Source: Actinomadura rubrisoli (GTDB lineage: Bacteria > Actinomycetota > Actinomycetes > Streptosporangiales > Streptosporangiaceae). From it: a DNA stretch of 52,965 nucleotides. The first letter of the stretch is position 1. Every line of letters starts with the position of its first letter. Positions 24,290 through 35,229 of this stretch are shown piece by piece. Below the pieces are notes generated by a model that saw nothing but the letters and a program-made list of their open reading frames with translations, did not search any database and was not told the origin of the DNA. The stretch is from NCBI RefSeq assembly GCF_004349215.1, contig NZ_SMKU01000020.1, forward strand, positions 1 to 52,965, read 5' to 3'. Position numbers and translations under genes: made by a program.

Positions 24290-25435
24290 TCAGCGAGCCG
24301 GGTTGTCGAGCCGAAGATGTTGGCCGTCCGGCCCCACGGTCAAGGTGAATCGGTCTGGGGTTGGGCTGCCGAGCTGGGTCCACTGGGTGAAGGCGGCTTC
24401 TACTTCGTCCCACAGGCGGCGGTCTCCGTACTGCGTGACGATGTGTTCGCCTGTGGGGCTGGAGTCGCAGGTGGCCCATGAGCCCTTGGGGTCATCGACT
24501 TCCGCGAGGAAACAGGACTTGGCACCATCTGTGTTGAACATTCGGAGCATGACGAGTCGAGGCACGTTCATGGTCAGTGCTAGGTCGGCTCCGGCTTCGG
24601 CTTCCATTACTTGTGCTGGGTCGAGGCGGGTAGTGGTCAGCTGAGCGTCGTCCACATGGTGTTTGTGCCAACCCGAGATTGGCCGTTGTGAACGCAGCAT
24701 CATGTACCCGGCACCTCCATGAAATGTTCCTACCGCGTGTCCGTCCCGCGTGGCTATCAAGCGCAACTTGAAACCGCTGGTACCAGACATCCAGGGCAGC
24801 ACGGCCCGACCGCCCGGTCGGAGTTGTCGTACCCACTCAAGGGGAACCTCGCTTACTCCGCATGTCACATGAATGCCGTCGTAGGGTGTGCCTTGCGGCC
24901 ATCCTGCGACCCCATCGCCGGTGATGAGGTTAGGAGCGTATCCGGCTGCCCGGATGTTCTCGGCGGCTTGTGCGGCCATTTGGGGGTCGATCTCGACGGT
25001 AGTGACGTTCTCGGATCCCACGCGGTCACTGAGGAGCGCGGCCGTCCATCCGGTCCCCGTTCCGATATCGAGTATTCGTTCACCCTCGATGGGGGCGAGA
25101 AGTTCGAGGAAGGGAAAGACCACACCGGGTGCGGAATTGGATGAAGACGCCGATCCTTCGGCGGATGCCGGGTCGCCCGCACCGTCGTCCCGTTGCGTGA
25201 TGACCGACATGTTCGAATAGACCGCTGCCCACCATCCCTCTGGGTCGGTGTTCCGGTCGATGGTGTGTGCCGGCGGACCTTGGCGGTAGGAGTTGGGCAT
25301 GGCATAGCCGCGTTCCGGGATGAACAAGTGCCGCGGTACCGCGTGCATGGAGCGGCGCCACTTTTGGTCGGTCAGGTCACCCGAAGCGGTTAGAGCGTCG
25401 GCCAAGCGGTCGATGTCCTCGTCTACCGATGTCAT
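24290..25435 (-). CDS. PIMT-like O-methyltransferase of a graspetide cluster
   Basis: ATG 25433-25435 overlaps the ATP-grasp stop (ATGA) and gives 381 residues. The first ~210 residues match protein-L-isoaspartate O-methyltransferase: VPRHLFIPERGYAMPN, SAM motif ILDIGTGTGWTAALL, acidic VTTVEIDP and ITGDGVAGWP. About 170 residues of C-terminal extension follow, usual for the RiPP-associated branch. In fuscimiditide-type pathways this enzyme methylates an Asp of the ester-crosslinked peptide, which then closes to an aspartimide. The order precursor, ligase, methyltransferase is the same here. Confidence 0.9.
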   Translation of the reverse strand: MTSVDEDIDRLADALTASGDLTDQKWRRSMHAVPRHLFIPERGYAMPNSYRQGPPAHTIDRNTDPEGWWAAVYSNMSVITQRDDGAGDPASAEGSASSSNSAPGVVFPFLELLAPIEGERILDIGTGTGWTAALLSDRVGSENVTTVEIDPQMAAQAAENIRAAGYAPNLITGDGVAGWPQGTPYDGIHVTCGVSEVPLEWVRQLRPGGRAVLPWMSGTSGFKLRLIATRDGHAVGTFHGGAGYMMLRSQRPISGWHKHHVDDAQLTTTRLDPAQVMEAEAGADLALTMNVPRLVMLRMFNTDGAKSCFLAEVDDPKGSWATCDSSPTGEHIVTQYGDRRLWDEVEAAFTQWTQLGSPTPDRFTLTVGPDGQHLRLDNPAR

Positions 25436-26394
25436 GCTCCTCCTTTGAGGAGATCCGCAAATGCCGCCGTGATGGGTGCCCCGGTCTGTTCTTCGAGCCA
25501 GCCCCATTGCCCATTGGGGTTGCATTCGAAAAATACCGGTTCGCCCCGTTCTGTAAGGCCGAAGTCGAAACAGCCGAAAGCGAGTCCAAAATTTCTCAGA
25601 TAGGAGATCATGGGACCGATCAACTCGGCCGGAGGATCGCACCAAGTGTAGGTCAGCCGGTCGTAGTCGTACCGCCAGTCCAGTTGCGGAGGGGTGGAAT
25701 CAATCCGGACACAGAAGACCTCCTCCCCGACCACCGTGATTCTCAGGTCTGCCACCTTATCCACGAGGCTTTGGAACAGGTGTGCGGTTCCGGCCACGGT
25801 CTCGTCAATCTCGTCCGCGTGGACGGGCCGAGTCCAGATGGTCTGCGGGCCGTCCGGGGTCAGGTACCGGACGAAGGTCAGCGGCTTGTAGACAACCTGG
25901 CCTTGCTCGGCGGCGAAGGCACGAGCCTGGCCCAAATCGTTGGTGACCAGCGTCGTAGAGACGCGCAAGCCCAGATTCGACGCGACCTTGAGTTGCCTGA
26001 CCTTCACGTCAGCGGCACGGTTGGCGTCCGGATGGTTCACATACAGGCAGTTCGGCAGATTGGCCAGGATTCCACTGAACCCGTGACGGGCCTCCTTGGC
26101 GGCGAAACACGCGTCTTGCTCGTCCAGTTCGGGGGAGGGAGTGTGCGGGCTGGGCCTGCGCCTGTAGACCGCCCTGACCGACGCCAGATCCAAACGCCTG
26201 GTCCCGGTCATCAGATCACCCGTCCACCGACCAGCGTCATCGAGACGAACAGCGAAGGTCACCGTGCTGGGGAAGTCCTTGCCCGGGTCAAGACGAACCA
26301 CTGGTACGTCGCGCTTCCGGAGTTCCATGATCACAGCGTCGGCCGTGTAGTCGTCCAGCTCGCTCAGTACCAGGACAGGGCGTTCGTCTCGCAC
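25432..26394 (-). CDS. tgmB: ATP-grasp RiPP ligase (TgmB-type, graspetide)
   Basis: GTG 26392-26394, 3 nt after the precursor stop, gives 320 residues. The ATP-grasp fold shows the nucleotide-binding Lys in VVYKPLTF and the metal-binding end FFECNPNGQWGW near residue 290. The N-terminal domain (VLVLSELDDYTADAVIMEL, YRRRPSP) is typical of SAV_5884/TgmB-like peptide maturases. These enzymes join Ser/Thr or Lys side chains to Asp/Glu as omega-esters or amides. The cognate precursor lies immediately upstream. Confidence 0.92.
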   Translation of the reverse strand: MRDERPVLVLSELDDYTADAVIMELRKRDVPVVRLDPGKDFPSTVTFAVRLDDAGRWTGDLMTGTRRLDLASVRAVYRRRPSPHTPSPELDEQDACFAAKEARHGFSGILANLPNCLYVNHPDANRAADVKVRQLKVASNLGLRVSTTLVTNDLGQARAFAAEQGQVVYKPLTFVRYLTPDGPQTIWTRPVHADEIDETVAGTAHLFQSLVDKVADLRITVVGEEVFCVRIDSTPPQLDWRYDYDRLTYTWCDPPAELIGPMISYLRNFGLAFGCFDFGLTERGEPVFFECNPNGQWGWLEEQTGAPITAAFADLLKGGA

Positions 26395-26397
26395 TCG

Positions 26398-26652
26398 CTA
26401 GTCCTCTTCGGAGTCCTGGTCCTTGTCTGGGTCGTACTGCTTGTGGTCGGCACCGTCACCCTTGCTGACCTGGGTTGGGGTCTCAGTGGCCTTGTAGGTC
26501 TTGCGGTGACCGAAGGTGACGACCGAGCCATCGTCAAGGACACAGCGCCCGGTCTGAGTCTCGGGGTCAAGTTCCATCGTGTACGGGGGAACGACGGTCA
26601 CCGCCGCGAACGGTGAGAGCCGGGTCAGACCCCAAGGGCTCCGTGCGGGCAT
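26398..26652 (-). CDS. tgmA: Graspetide (ATP-grasp target) precursor
   Basis: ATG 26650-26652 with GAAGGAG upstream gives 84 residues. The leader has the family motif PWGLTRLSPF (residues 6-15). The last ~35 residues are rich in Thr/Ser (TYKATETPTQVS) and Asp/Glu (YDPDKDQDSEED), the donors and acceptors of side-chain esters. Asp-Gly and Asp-rich positions offer an aspartimide site for the linked methyltransferase. No dedicated protease or exporter is in the operon. A divergent promoter with TGTCA boxes lies upstream. Confidence 0.88.
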   Translation of the reverse strand: MPARSPWGLTRLSPFAAVTVVPPYTMELDPETQTGRCVLDDGSVVTFGHRKTYKATETPTQVSKGDGADHKQYDPDKDQDSEED

Positions 26653-26769
26653 CGCGTTGGCTCCTTCTACGCTCCGGGGAGCCCTATTGTCCCTCACCCG
26701 TCCAACGCGCGTTGGCGTCCATGCCATCACCATCGGCCGGTGGGTGACCAGATCCCGCTGACATTTCGA

Positions 26770-26813
26770 TGTCATGACAGATGACCTGTCACCGCCGCCT
26801 CGATGACCTGTCA
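26770..26813. promoter_or_regulatory. Cluster of TGTCA/TGACA operator boxes
   Basis: In the divergent region between the graspetide precursor and the Nudix gene lie a perfect palindrome TGTCATGACA (26770-26779), an inverted pair TGACAG-N5-CTGTCA (26775-26791), and GATGACCTGTCA twice (26780-26791 and 26802-26813, 22 bp apart). This density of one pentamer suggests cooperative binding by a regulator not encoded next to it. Confidence 0.6.
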
Positions 26814-26878
26814 TAGGGGCGCCGACAGCCTGCGCGCGGCCCCGGAACTGCCAGATCGATCGTGATCGGTGGGCTAGG

Positions 26879-27400
26879 GTGGCGGACGTGGTGCGACGTT
26901 CGATCCTCATCCAGGACGACGAGGTGACCAAGGACACCGGCTTCGTTCTGATCTGCTCGGGCTATCTGGTCGAGCAGGGCCGGGTCCTGCTGGTGCACCA
27001 CAACCGGTTCGGCAAGTGGGTGCCGCCCGGCGGGCACATCGAGCCGGGCGAGACGTTCGCCGAGATCGCCGTCCGGGAGTTCAAGGAGGAGACCGGGCTG
27101 CTGGTCGAGGCCTTGTCCGCTCAGCCGGTGATCCATCCACCCGACGGCAACGCCACCCCCGAGCCGGCCCCGTTCTACGTGGATCTGGAACGCGAGGGCT
27201 TCCGCATCCCGGCGATCGTCCAGTTCTTCTACGTCCGCCGGATCGGCGGCGAGCAGGAACTGCAAGCCCAACTCGAAGAGGTCGCCGACGCCCGGTGGTT
27301 CACCCTCGGCGACCTGGATGACCTGCCGACCTTCGAGCAGGTCCGGTCGCTGGCCCGGTTCGCGCTGCGCAACTACCCGATCGAGAGCGAACGCGCCTGA
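26879..27400 (+). CDS. Nudix hydrolase
   Basis: The GTG at 26879 gives 173 residues; GTGs at 26888 and 26891 are in frame and the true start is uncertain. The Nudix box is complete (GGHIEPGE through VREFKEETGLL, residues ~45-70), so the enzyme should cleave a nucleoside diphosphate linked to another group with Mg2+. The preceding WVPPGG and the insertion FYVDLEREGFRIPAIVQFFY resemble actinobacterial Nudix proteins of undefined substrate. It shares the TGTCA-box intergenic region with the graspetide operon, which hints at joint control. Confidence 0.9.
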   Translation: MADVVRRSILIQDDEVTKDTGFVLICSGYLVEQGRVLLVHHNRFGKWVPPGGHIEPGETFAEIAVREFKEETGLLVEALSAQPVIHPPDGNATPEPAPFYVDLEREGFRIPAIVQFFYVRRIGGEQELQAQLEEVADARWFTLGDLDDLPTFEQVRSLARFALRNYPIESERA

Positions 27401-27421
27401 CCGCGCGGAGCTGGCCTGGCG

Positions 27422-28941
27422 TCAGTTGGTCTGGCCCGGCGTACGGCTCGGCGTGAGGTCGCCGGTCTTGAGCCGGTCGGCTCCTGCGGCCAAGGCATAG
27501 CCGCTCACCAGACCGCCGCCGTCGGTGACCTGGCGGGAGACCACCAGCTTGACCGGCGTCCCGCCGAAGGCGTCGGCGACCGCGAGGTTGAGCCGCTGGA
27601 CGTATTTGGGCACCGACGAGGATGCGACGTGCAATGCCGCAGCGATCTGCGGGACGGCCAGGCCGCCGGGGGCGTGATGCAGCAGGACCGCCAGGTCGAA
27701 CAGCCGCTGCGACACGGCGCAGGCCGCCGACGCCTCGACGGTGCTCATCGTGATCTGTCGGCCGTCTCGCATCAGCGAGATCTCGCGCAGTGCCGGCGGC
27801 GCTTCCTCCAGACGGCCTGCCACGGGGCCGGCCGCAGAACCGTCCGCCTCAGCCATACTGAGCCGGCCGATCCGCAGCCGGGCTTCCTCATATGCGGTGA
27901 CGGTGTAGTAGGCCGCCCGGACGGTGGCCCGCTGCCCAGAAGCGCCCGGCTCGTTCCAGAGCCCGGCCTCGGCGTCCCACAGGTTGTTCATCAACCGCCA
28001 GGCTCGTGCCAGCCTGCGGTCATGCGGGCTGCCACCGGCGTGGAGCACACCCCGTACGCCGAGCGCGTAGGCCATGTGCTCCCAGGCGGTGCCCTGAACA
28101 TCCTTGTCGTCCTCGACGAAGGTCTCCCACCGGTGATGGTTGCGCAGCAGCCACTGCCCGGCCTCGGTGACGATCTGCGCCGGGCACAGCATCTGCGGTC
28201 TGCCGTGAACCCCGCCGACCTCCTGTGGCTGGGCCCGGGTGCGGGAACCGCCCTCCAGGTGTCTATGCCGGTTCCCTGCCGCCGCGGCGACTAGAGCCGT
28301 CTTGCTCGGGCTCGGCTCGGTGTCGACATAGGTCCGCCACCCCCAGGCACCGCTGGGACGACGGTGATACAGCAGCCCGGCCAGCCCGTGCCCGATCAGC
28401 GGCTCGACCCGGGAGGCCAGGGCGCTGGTATCGGTCCCACCGGGCAGTGCCAGCCCCGGGCCTAGCGCGGTCAACGCATCGCGCAGCCGCGACAACGCCA
28501 GCACGGCCAGCGCGGTCTGGTGCAGCGAGGTGTCGTCGATCCCGGCGACCTCCGGCCAGCCGTGCTCGACCTGGTGGCGGTCAAGCCAGTCCACGCACCA
28601 GGCCGCGGTCTCGGCGACCTCGGGCTGGGTGAAGAATTCCGGGTAACGCAGTAACCCGGTCAGGCCGAAGCAGACGAACCGGGTGTTCTCCCCCGGCCGC
28701 CCTTCTGCCGGGGACGGCAATGCTGTTCGACCGCCTCGGCCAGGTAGGCCAACGCGCCGCGGACCGGGGCGCCACCAACGTCGGCTGCACGCAGGATCGC
28801 CAGCACCTCGCTGGTGTTCACGATCGACGACACCGACGACAGCGTCAGCCCCCACCCGCCGTCAAAACCCTGACAGCCCAGCAACGTCCGGGCCGCGCGG
28901 GCGACACGCTGGTCGTAGGAGGCGAGCCCGGCCAGCTTCAT
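27422..28941 (-). pseudogene. Terpene-cyclase-fold (prenyltransferase repeat) protein with HTH end, frameshifted
   Basis: From ATG 28939-28941 the text reads LLGCQGFDGGWGLTLSSVSS and continues to HCRPRQKGG near 28705. It then resumes in the -1 frame as ENTRFVCFGLTGLLRYPEFF and runs to the stop at 27422. The alpha/alpha-barrel repeats recall squalene-hopene cyclase and prenyltransferase-repeat proteins (QGFDGGWG, SGAWGWRTY), but no DxDD motif is seen. The last ~100 residues look like a winged helix (LFDLAVLLHHAPGGLAVPQI, SSSVPKYVQRL). Loss of one G in the run of five near 28700 would explain the shift. A sequencing error cannot be excluded. Confidence 0.7.
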
Positions 28942-29071
28942 CGTCGACCACCCTCACTGCGTCCAGCGACAACGGCGACCGGCTGATGTCACGCGGTCAC
29001 CGTGAGCATAACCAGCTAGGGAACGACCGGTCACTGCGCCCGTACGGGCGTCTACCAGTGGGGGCCGGTGG

Positions 29072-29494
29072 TCACTTGCGGGGTTGGGTGAAGCGGAGCA
29101 TGTTGCCGGATGGGTCGCGGAAGGCGCAGTCGCGGACGCCGTAGGGCTGGTCCATCGGCTCTTGCAGTACCTCGCCGCCGGCGGCGCTGATGCGCTCGAA
29201 GGTGGCGTCGCAGTCGTCGGTCTTGAAGATGACGCCGCGCAGCAGGCCTTTGACAAGGAGTTCCGCCATGGCCTTCTTGTCGGCGGACGAGGCGTTCGGG
29301 TCGGCGAGGGGCGGTTCCAGGACGATGTCCACGCCGGGCTGGGACGGGGGCCCGACCGTTACCCAGCGCATTCCCTCGAAGCCGACGTCGTTGCGTACCT
29401 CCAGGCCGAGGACGTCGCGGTAGAAGGCGAGCGCCTTGTCGTGGTCGTCGACGGCGATGAAGCACTGGGAAAGGGTGATGTCCATGGGTTTCAC
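29072..29494 (-). CDS. VOC/glyoxalase-family protein
   Basis: GTG 29492-29494 overlaps the AraC stop (GTGA) and gives 140 residues; ATG 29485 is an alternative. The vicinal-oxygen-chelate pattern is clear: CFIAVDDHDKALAFYRDVLG at the start and YGVRDCAFRDPSGNMLRFTQ at the end. The family includes glyoxalase I, dioxygenases and antibiotic-binding proteins. Adjacent to an AraC regulator in one operon, it is probably a small stress or resistance unit. Confidence 0.88.
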   Translation of the reverse strand: MKPMDITLSQCFIAVDDHDKALAFYRDVLGLEVRNDVGFEGMRWVTVGPPSQPGVDIVLEPPLADPNASSADKKAMAELLVKGLLRGVIFKTDDCDATFERISAAGGEVLQEPMDQPYGVRDCAFRDPSGNMLRFTQPRK

Positions 29495-29916
29495 GCTATG
29501 GGCGGGGAGGAGGGTCTCGCTTCTCCGTTCCTGACCGGTCGCGTGTGGATCTTGGCGATGCAGGCGGGGATGGCGGCGCCCTCGTCGTGGCGGCGGGCCC
29601 GGTAGGCGCTCGGGCTCTCGCCGACCAGTTCGGTGAACCGCGAGCTGAACGAGCCCAGCGAGGTGCAGCCGACCGCGAAGCAGACGTCCGTCACCGAGAG
29701 GTCGCCTCGCCGCAGCAGGGCCTTGGCCCGCTCGATCCGGCGCGTCATCAGGTAGCTGTACGGCGTCTCGCCGAAGGCGGCGCGGAAGCTGCGGGAGAAA
29801 TGGCCCGGCGACATGAGGGCGACGCGCGCCAGCTCCGGGACGTCGAGTGCCTTCTCGTACTCGCGGTCCATCAGGTCGCGGGCCCGGCGCAGCCGGACGA
29901 GGTCTTCCAACTCCAC
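29491..29916 (-). CDS. AraC-family transcriptional regulator
   Basis: ATG 29914-29916 gives 141 residues, little more than the two helix-turn-helix motifs of the AraC DNA-binding domain (DVPELARVALMSPGHFSRSF; SVTDVCFAVGCTSLGSFSSR, ending F..LVGESPSAYRAR). There is no separate ligand domain, as in SoxS/MarA-sized members. It is coupled to the VOC protein and likely controls it. Confidence 0.9.
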   Translation of the reverse strand: MELEDLVRLRRARDLMDREYEKALDVPELARVALMSPGHFSRSFRAAFGETPYSYLMTRRIERAKALLRRGDLSVTDVCFAVGCTSLGSFSSRFTELVGESPSAYRARRHDEGAAIPACIAKIHTRPVRNGEARPSSPPIA

Positions 29917-29935
29917 CCCGCCACGATACGCGCTG

Positions 29936-30109
29936 CTACGACGCTCGGATCCTTGCCTCGGCTCCGTGGAGCAGCCCGGGGGCCATGCGGCGATGGATCG
30001 CGGACAGCGGGGGCCAGATGAGACGGCCGGGGCTTCGGTCGTAGCGCATGAAGGTGGCCAGCGACACCCGTCCTTCGGTTGCCTGGACGACGAGGTTACT
30101 GGTGAGGAA
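29936..30109 (-). pseudogene. C-terminal remnant of a DUF2867-like protein
   Basis: Minus-strand frame from a stop at 30110-30112 to TAG 29936-29938 reads NLVVQATEGRVSLATFMRYD and continues IWPPLSAIHRRMAPGLL. This resembles the end of the neighbouring DUF2867 gene (...LYMAAISPFRYLVVYPAL). No start or N-terminal part exists. It looks like the surviving 3' end of a tandem paralogue. Confidence 0.45.
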
Positions 30110-30123
30110 TCAGGAGGCGGCCT

Positions 30124-30729
30124 CTAGGCATCGGCGGCGCGTTCTTCCGGATGATGGTCCCGCCACGCGCGTTCCCATTGCCGGGTCAGTGCCGGGTAGA
30201 CGACGAGGTAGCGGAACGGCGAGATGGCGGCCATGTACAGCCGTCCGAACAGGCCGTTGGGCTTGACGAGGACCGCCATGTGCAGCTCGTGCCCGCCGCT
30301 CGCGGCCGGTGCCCAGCCGAGGTGCATGATCGTGTGGACGGTCTTGTTCGCCAGTTCGCGGGCGCACTCCTGGTCGAGCTCGTACACAGGGGTGAGCGGG
30401 ATGGCTGTGGATTCGGGGCCGGCCGGAGCCTCGCGGAGGTCGTCCGGCAGACGGTCGCGCAGCGACGGGACCCGGGCCTTGATGCCCGCCTTGGGCTTGT
30501 CCCATCCGAGGAGCCCGCCGAGCTTCCAGCGCACCTCGAACAGGAACCGGACCGGCAAGGGGTACCGCGAGGGTCCGCCGGAGGCCCGCATCGCGGCGAG
30601 CATCGCGGGGAAGTCGTCCGGTCCGGCGCCGGGCGTGCGGAACGACCAGACGTCCTCCAGCCGGAAGTCGGGGGCGATCTCGTGGATCCGCCACGGCCGG
30701 TCGGTGTGGGCTGTGGCGGGGAGCCTCAT
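30124..30729 (-). CDS. DUF2867-family protein
   Basis: ATG 30727-30729 gives 201 residues; the frame open upstream to 31386 is antisense to the TetR gene. The DUF2867 pattern includes RIHEIAPDFRLEDVWSF, FEVRWKLGGLLGWD and FGRLYMAAISPFRYLVVYPA. The family has a SRPBCC-like fold, often sits next to small regulators, and is of unknown function. It is transcribed away from a TetR gene across an operator, so TetR control is probable. Confidence 0.85.
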   Translation of the reverse strand: MRLPATAHTDRPWRIHEIAPDFRLEDVWSFRTPGAGPDDFPAMLAAMRASGGPSRYPLPVRFLFEVRWKLGGLLGWDKPKAGIKARVPSLRDRLPDDLREAPAGPESTAIPLTPVYELDQECARELANKTVHTIMHLGWAPAASGGHELHMAVLVKPNGLFGRLYMAAISPFRYLVVYPALTRQWERAWRDHHPEERAADA

Positions 30730-30816
30730 CGCTGCGGCCGTTCGGGATCGAAACCGGCGGTCATCGCTGTCTCCGTTCGGATATACGGTGGCGTACAAGA
30801 CGAGGCTAGGCCCATT

Positions 30817-30832
30817 TATACGCTTGCGTATA
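30817..30832. promoter_or_regulatory. Operator of the TetR/DUF2867 divergent promoter
   Basis: TATACGC-TT-GCGTATA is a perfect 7-bp inverted repeat with a 2-bp centre, 18 bp before the TetR start. A related imperfect copy, TATACGGTGGCGTACA, lies at about 30782-30797 nearer the DUF2867 gene. Two spaced palindromes between divergent genes are typical TetR autoregulatory sites. Confidence 0.65.
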
Positions 30833-30849
30833 TAACGTGGAGAGGTGAG

Positions 30850-31434
30850 GTGAGGCACATCGTGGGCGCCACTCGCACGCCGCGCGGCAGGTGGGTCGAG
30901 GAGGGGCTGCGGGCCCTGGCGGCCGGCGGCCCGGACGCCGTCCGCGTCGAGGCGCTGGCGAAGGGGCTCGGTGTCACCAAGGGCGGCTTCTACGGGTACT
31001 TCGCCGACCGCGGCGCGCTGCTGGAGGCGATGCTGGACGCCTGGGAGCGGGAGAGCATCGACGAGGTGATCGAGCGCGTCGAGCGCGAGGGCGGCGACCC
31101 GAAGACCAAGATCCAGCGCGCGGGCGCGCTCACCTTCTCCAGCGACCGCCTGCTGCCCATCGACCTGGCGATCCGCGACTGGGCCCGGCGGGACGAGTCG
31201 GTCGCCGAGCGGTTGCGGCGGGTGGACGACCGGCGCATGGCGCTGCTGCGCGAGATGATCGGCACCTTCTGCTCCGATCCCGACGAGGTCGAGGCCCGCA
31301 GCCTGCTCGCCTTCTGTGTCGCGATCGGCGAGCACTTCCTCGCCGCCGGCCACGGCGGCCGGACCAGGGCCCAGGTCCGCGCCCACGCCGCCGACCTGCT
31401 GCTCAACCGCCCCCGCGCCGAGCGCGGCCGCTAG
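30850..31434 (+). CDS. TetR-family transcriptional regulator
   Basis: GTG 30850 gives 194 residues; GTG 30862 is a good alternative with GAGG upstream. The helix-turn-helix is at residues ~20-60 (VEALAKGLGVTKGGFYGYFA). The C-terminal domain is helical (PIDLAIRDWARRDESVAERL) and should bind a ligand. The palindromes in front of it are probable binding sites controlling itself and the DUF2867 gene. Confidence 0.9.
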   Translation: MRHIVGATRTPRGRWVEEGLRALAAGGPDAVRVEALAKGLGVTKGGFYGYFADRGALLEAMLDAWERESIDEVIERVEREGGDPKTKIQRAGALTFSSDRLLPIDLAIRDWARRDESVAERLRRVDDRRMALLREMIGTFCSDPDEVEARSLLAFCVAIGEHFLAAGHGGRTRAQVRAHAADLLLNRPRAERGR

Positions 31435-31446
31435 GGGTGCAAGAAC

Positions 31447-31485
31447 CTTGATGTCGAGATAAATTGAAGATAGCTTGACATCAAG
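31447..31485. promoter_or_regulatory. Pair of palindromic operators upstream of aconitase
   Basis: CTTGATGTCGAG (31447-31458) and CTTGACATCAAG (31474-31485) are near-palindromes 27 bp apart; the outer arms CTTGATGTC and GACATCAAG are exact inverse complements. The local DNA is AT-rich, unlike its surroundings. In Streptomyces the MarR-type regulator TamR is known to control the aconitase gene; a similar role here is inference. Confidence 0.55.
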
Positions 31486-31665
31486 AGAAATCCTGCCGAA
31501 GTTAGGCGGACCTGATTCCCGGTCGGGGATCCGACTAGGGCAGGATCAAGGAAGATGAGCACCCGCCCCCGCCGTGCGCCGGGCGGGCATTGAGAAGACC
31601 CAGATGACGAGCGCCGCGCGATCATGTCCCGGACCCGACGCGCGGCGGCGACGGAGGAGGAGTCC

Positions 31666-34431
<2,766 letters not shown>

Positions 34432-34450
34432 CGGCAGGCCGCGTCCGGTG

Positions 34451-34486
34451 AAACGGGCCGCCACCCCCAAGGGAGGCGGCCCGTTT
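34451..34486. terminator. Bidirectional terminator between acnA and lysE-type gene
   Basis: AAACGGGCCGCC (34451-34462) pairs perfectly with GGCGGCCCGTTT (34475-34486): a 12-bp stem with A and T flanks on both sides, suited to end transcription from both convergent genes. Confidence 0.85.
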
Positions 34487-34525
34487 CCCTTGGTCCGGGG
34501 CTGAACCAGGGCCCGGGGCCAGGGC

Positions 34526-35146
34526 TCAGTGCTCGGTGGCGAGGCGCAGGCCGAAGACGATGAACGCCAGGCCCGTGACCTGCTGGAGGCGGCGCCTGAC
34601 GGCGGGCCGGGCCAGGGCGCGGCGGGCGGCCCCCGCGGCGGCGACCACGAGGGCGAACCACAGCAGGCCCTCCGCGGCGTGGATGACCGCGAAGACCATG
34701 CTCGTCCCGAACATCGGCGCGCCGTGCGGAACGAACTGCGGCAGCAGGCTCATGTAGAACACGCCGATCTTGGGGTTGAGCAGGTTGGTGACGAACCCGG
34801 TGCGCAGCGCGGCGGACCCGGAGACGGACGGGTCCGGCACCTCTCCGTCGCCGAACGCCCTGCGGCGCGCCTTCCAGAGCGCCTGGCCGCCGAGCCACAG
34901 CAGGTAGCAGGCGCCCGCGACGCGCAGCGCGTCGAAGGCGAGCCGGGACGCGGCCAGCAGCGCCGTCAGCCCCGCCGCGCTCGCCACCGCCCACGCGAGG
35001 CAGCCGGACGCGACGCCGGCGGCGGCGAGGATCCCGGTGCGGCGTCCGCTGGTCACCGTCGTGCGCAGGACGAGCATCGTGTCGAGCCCGGGAGTGACCG
35101 TGACCAGGGCGGCGACTGCGGCGAAAGCGAGGCAAGCAGTGAGCAT
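34526..35146 (-). CDS. LysE/RhtB-family exporter
   Basis: ATG 35144-35146 gives 206 residues. Family signatures are VTPGLDTMLVLRTTVTSGRR in the first loop and TGFVTNLLNPKIGVFYMSLL in the middle. About six membrane helices are expected. The family exports amino acids or related small molecules; the substrate cannot be told from sequence. Confidence 0.92.
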   Translation of the reverse strand: MLTACLAFAAVAALVTVTPGLDTMLVLRTTVTSGRRTGILAAAGVASGCLAWAVASAAGLTALLAASRLAFDALRVAGACYLLWLGGQALWKARRRAFGDGEVPDPSVSGSAALRTGFVTNLLNPKIGVFYMSLLPQFVPHGAPMFGTSMVFAVIHAAEGLLWFALVVAAAGAARRALARPAVRRRLQQVTGLAFIVFGLRLATEH

Positions 35147-35229
35147 TCGGACATTCTGCCACCGGGGTGGCAGGAATGTTCCTGGTCAGGACGGGAATGG
35201 CCGCCCAGACGCGTGGATTGGATCTAGAC

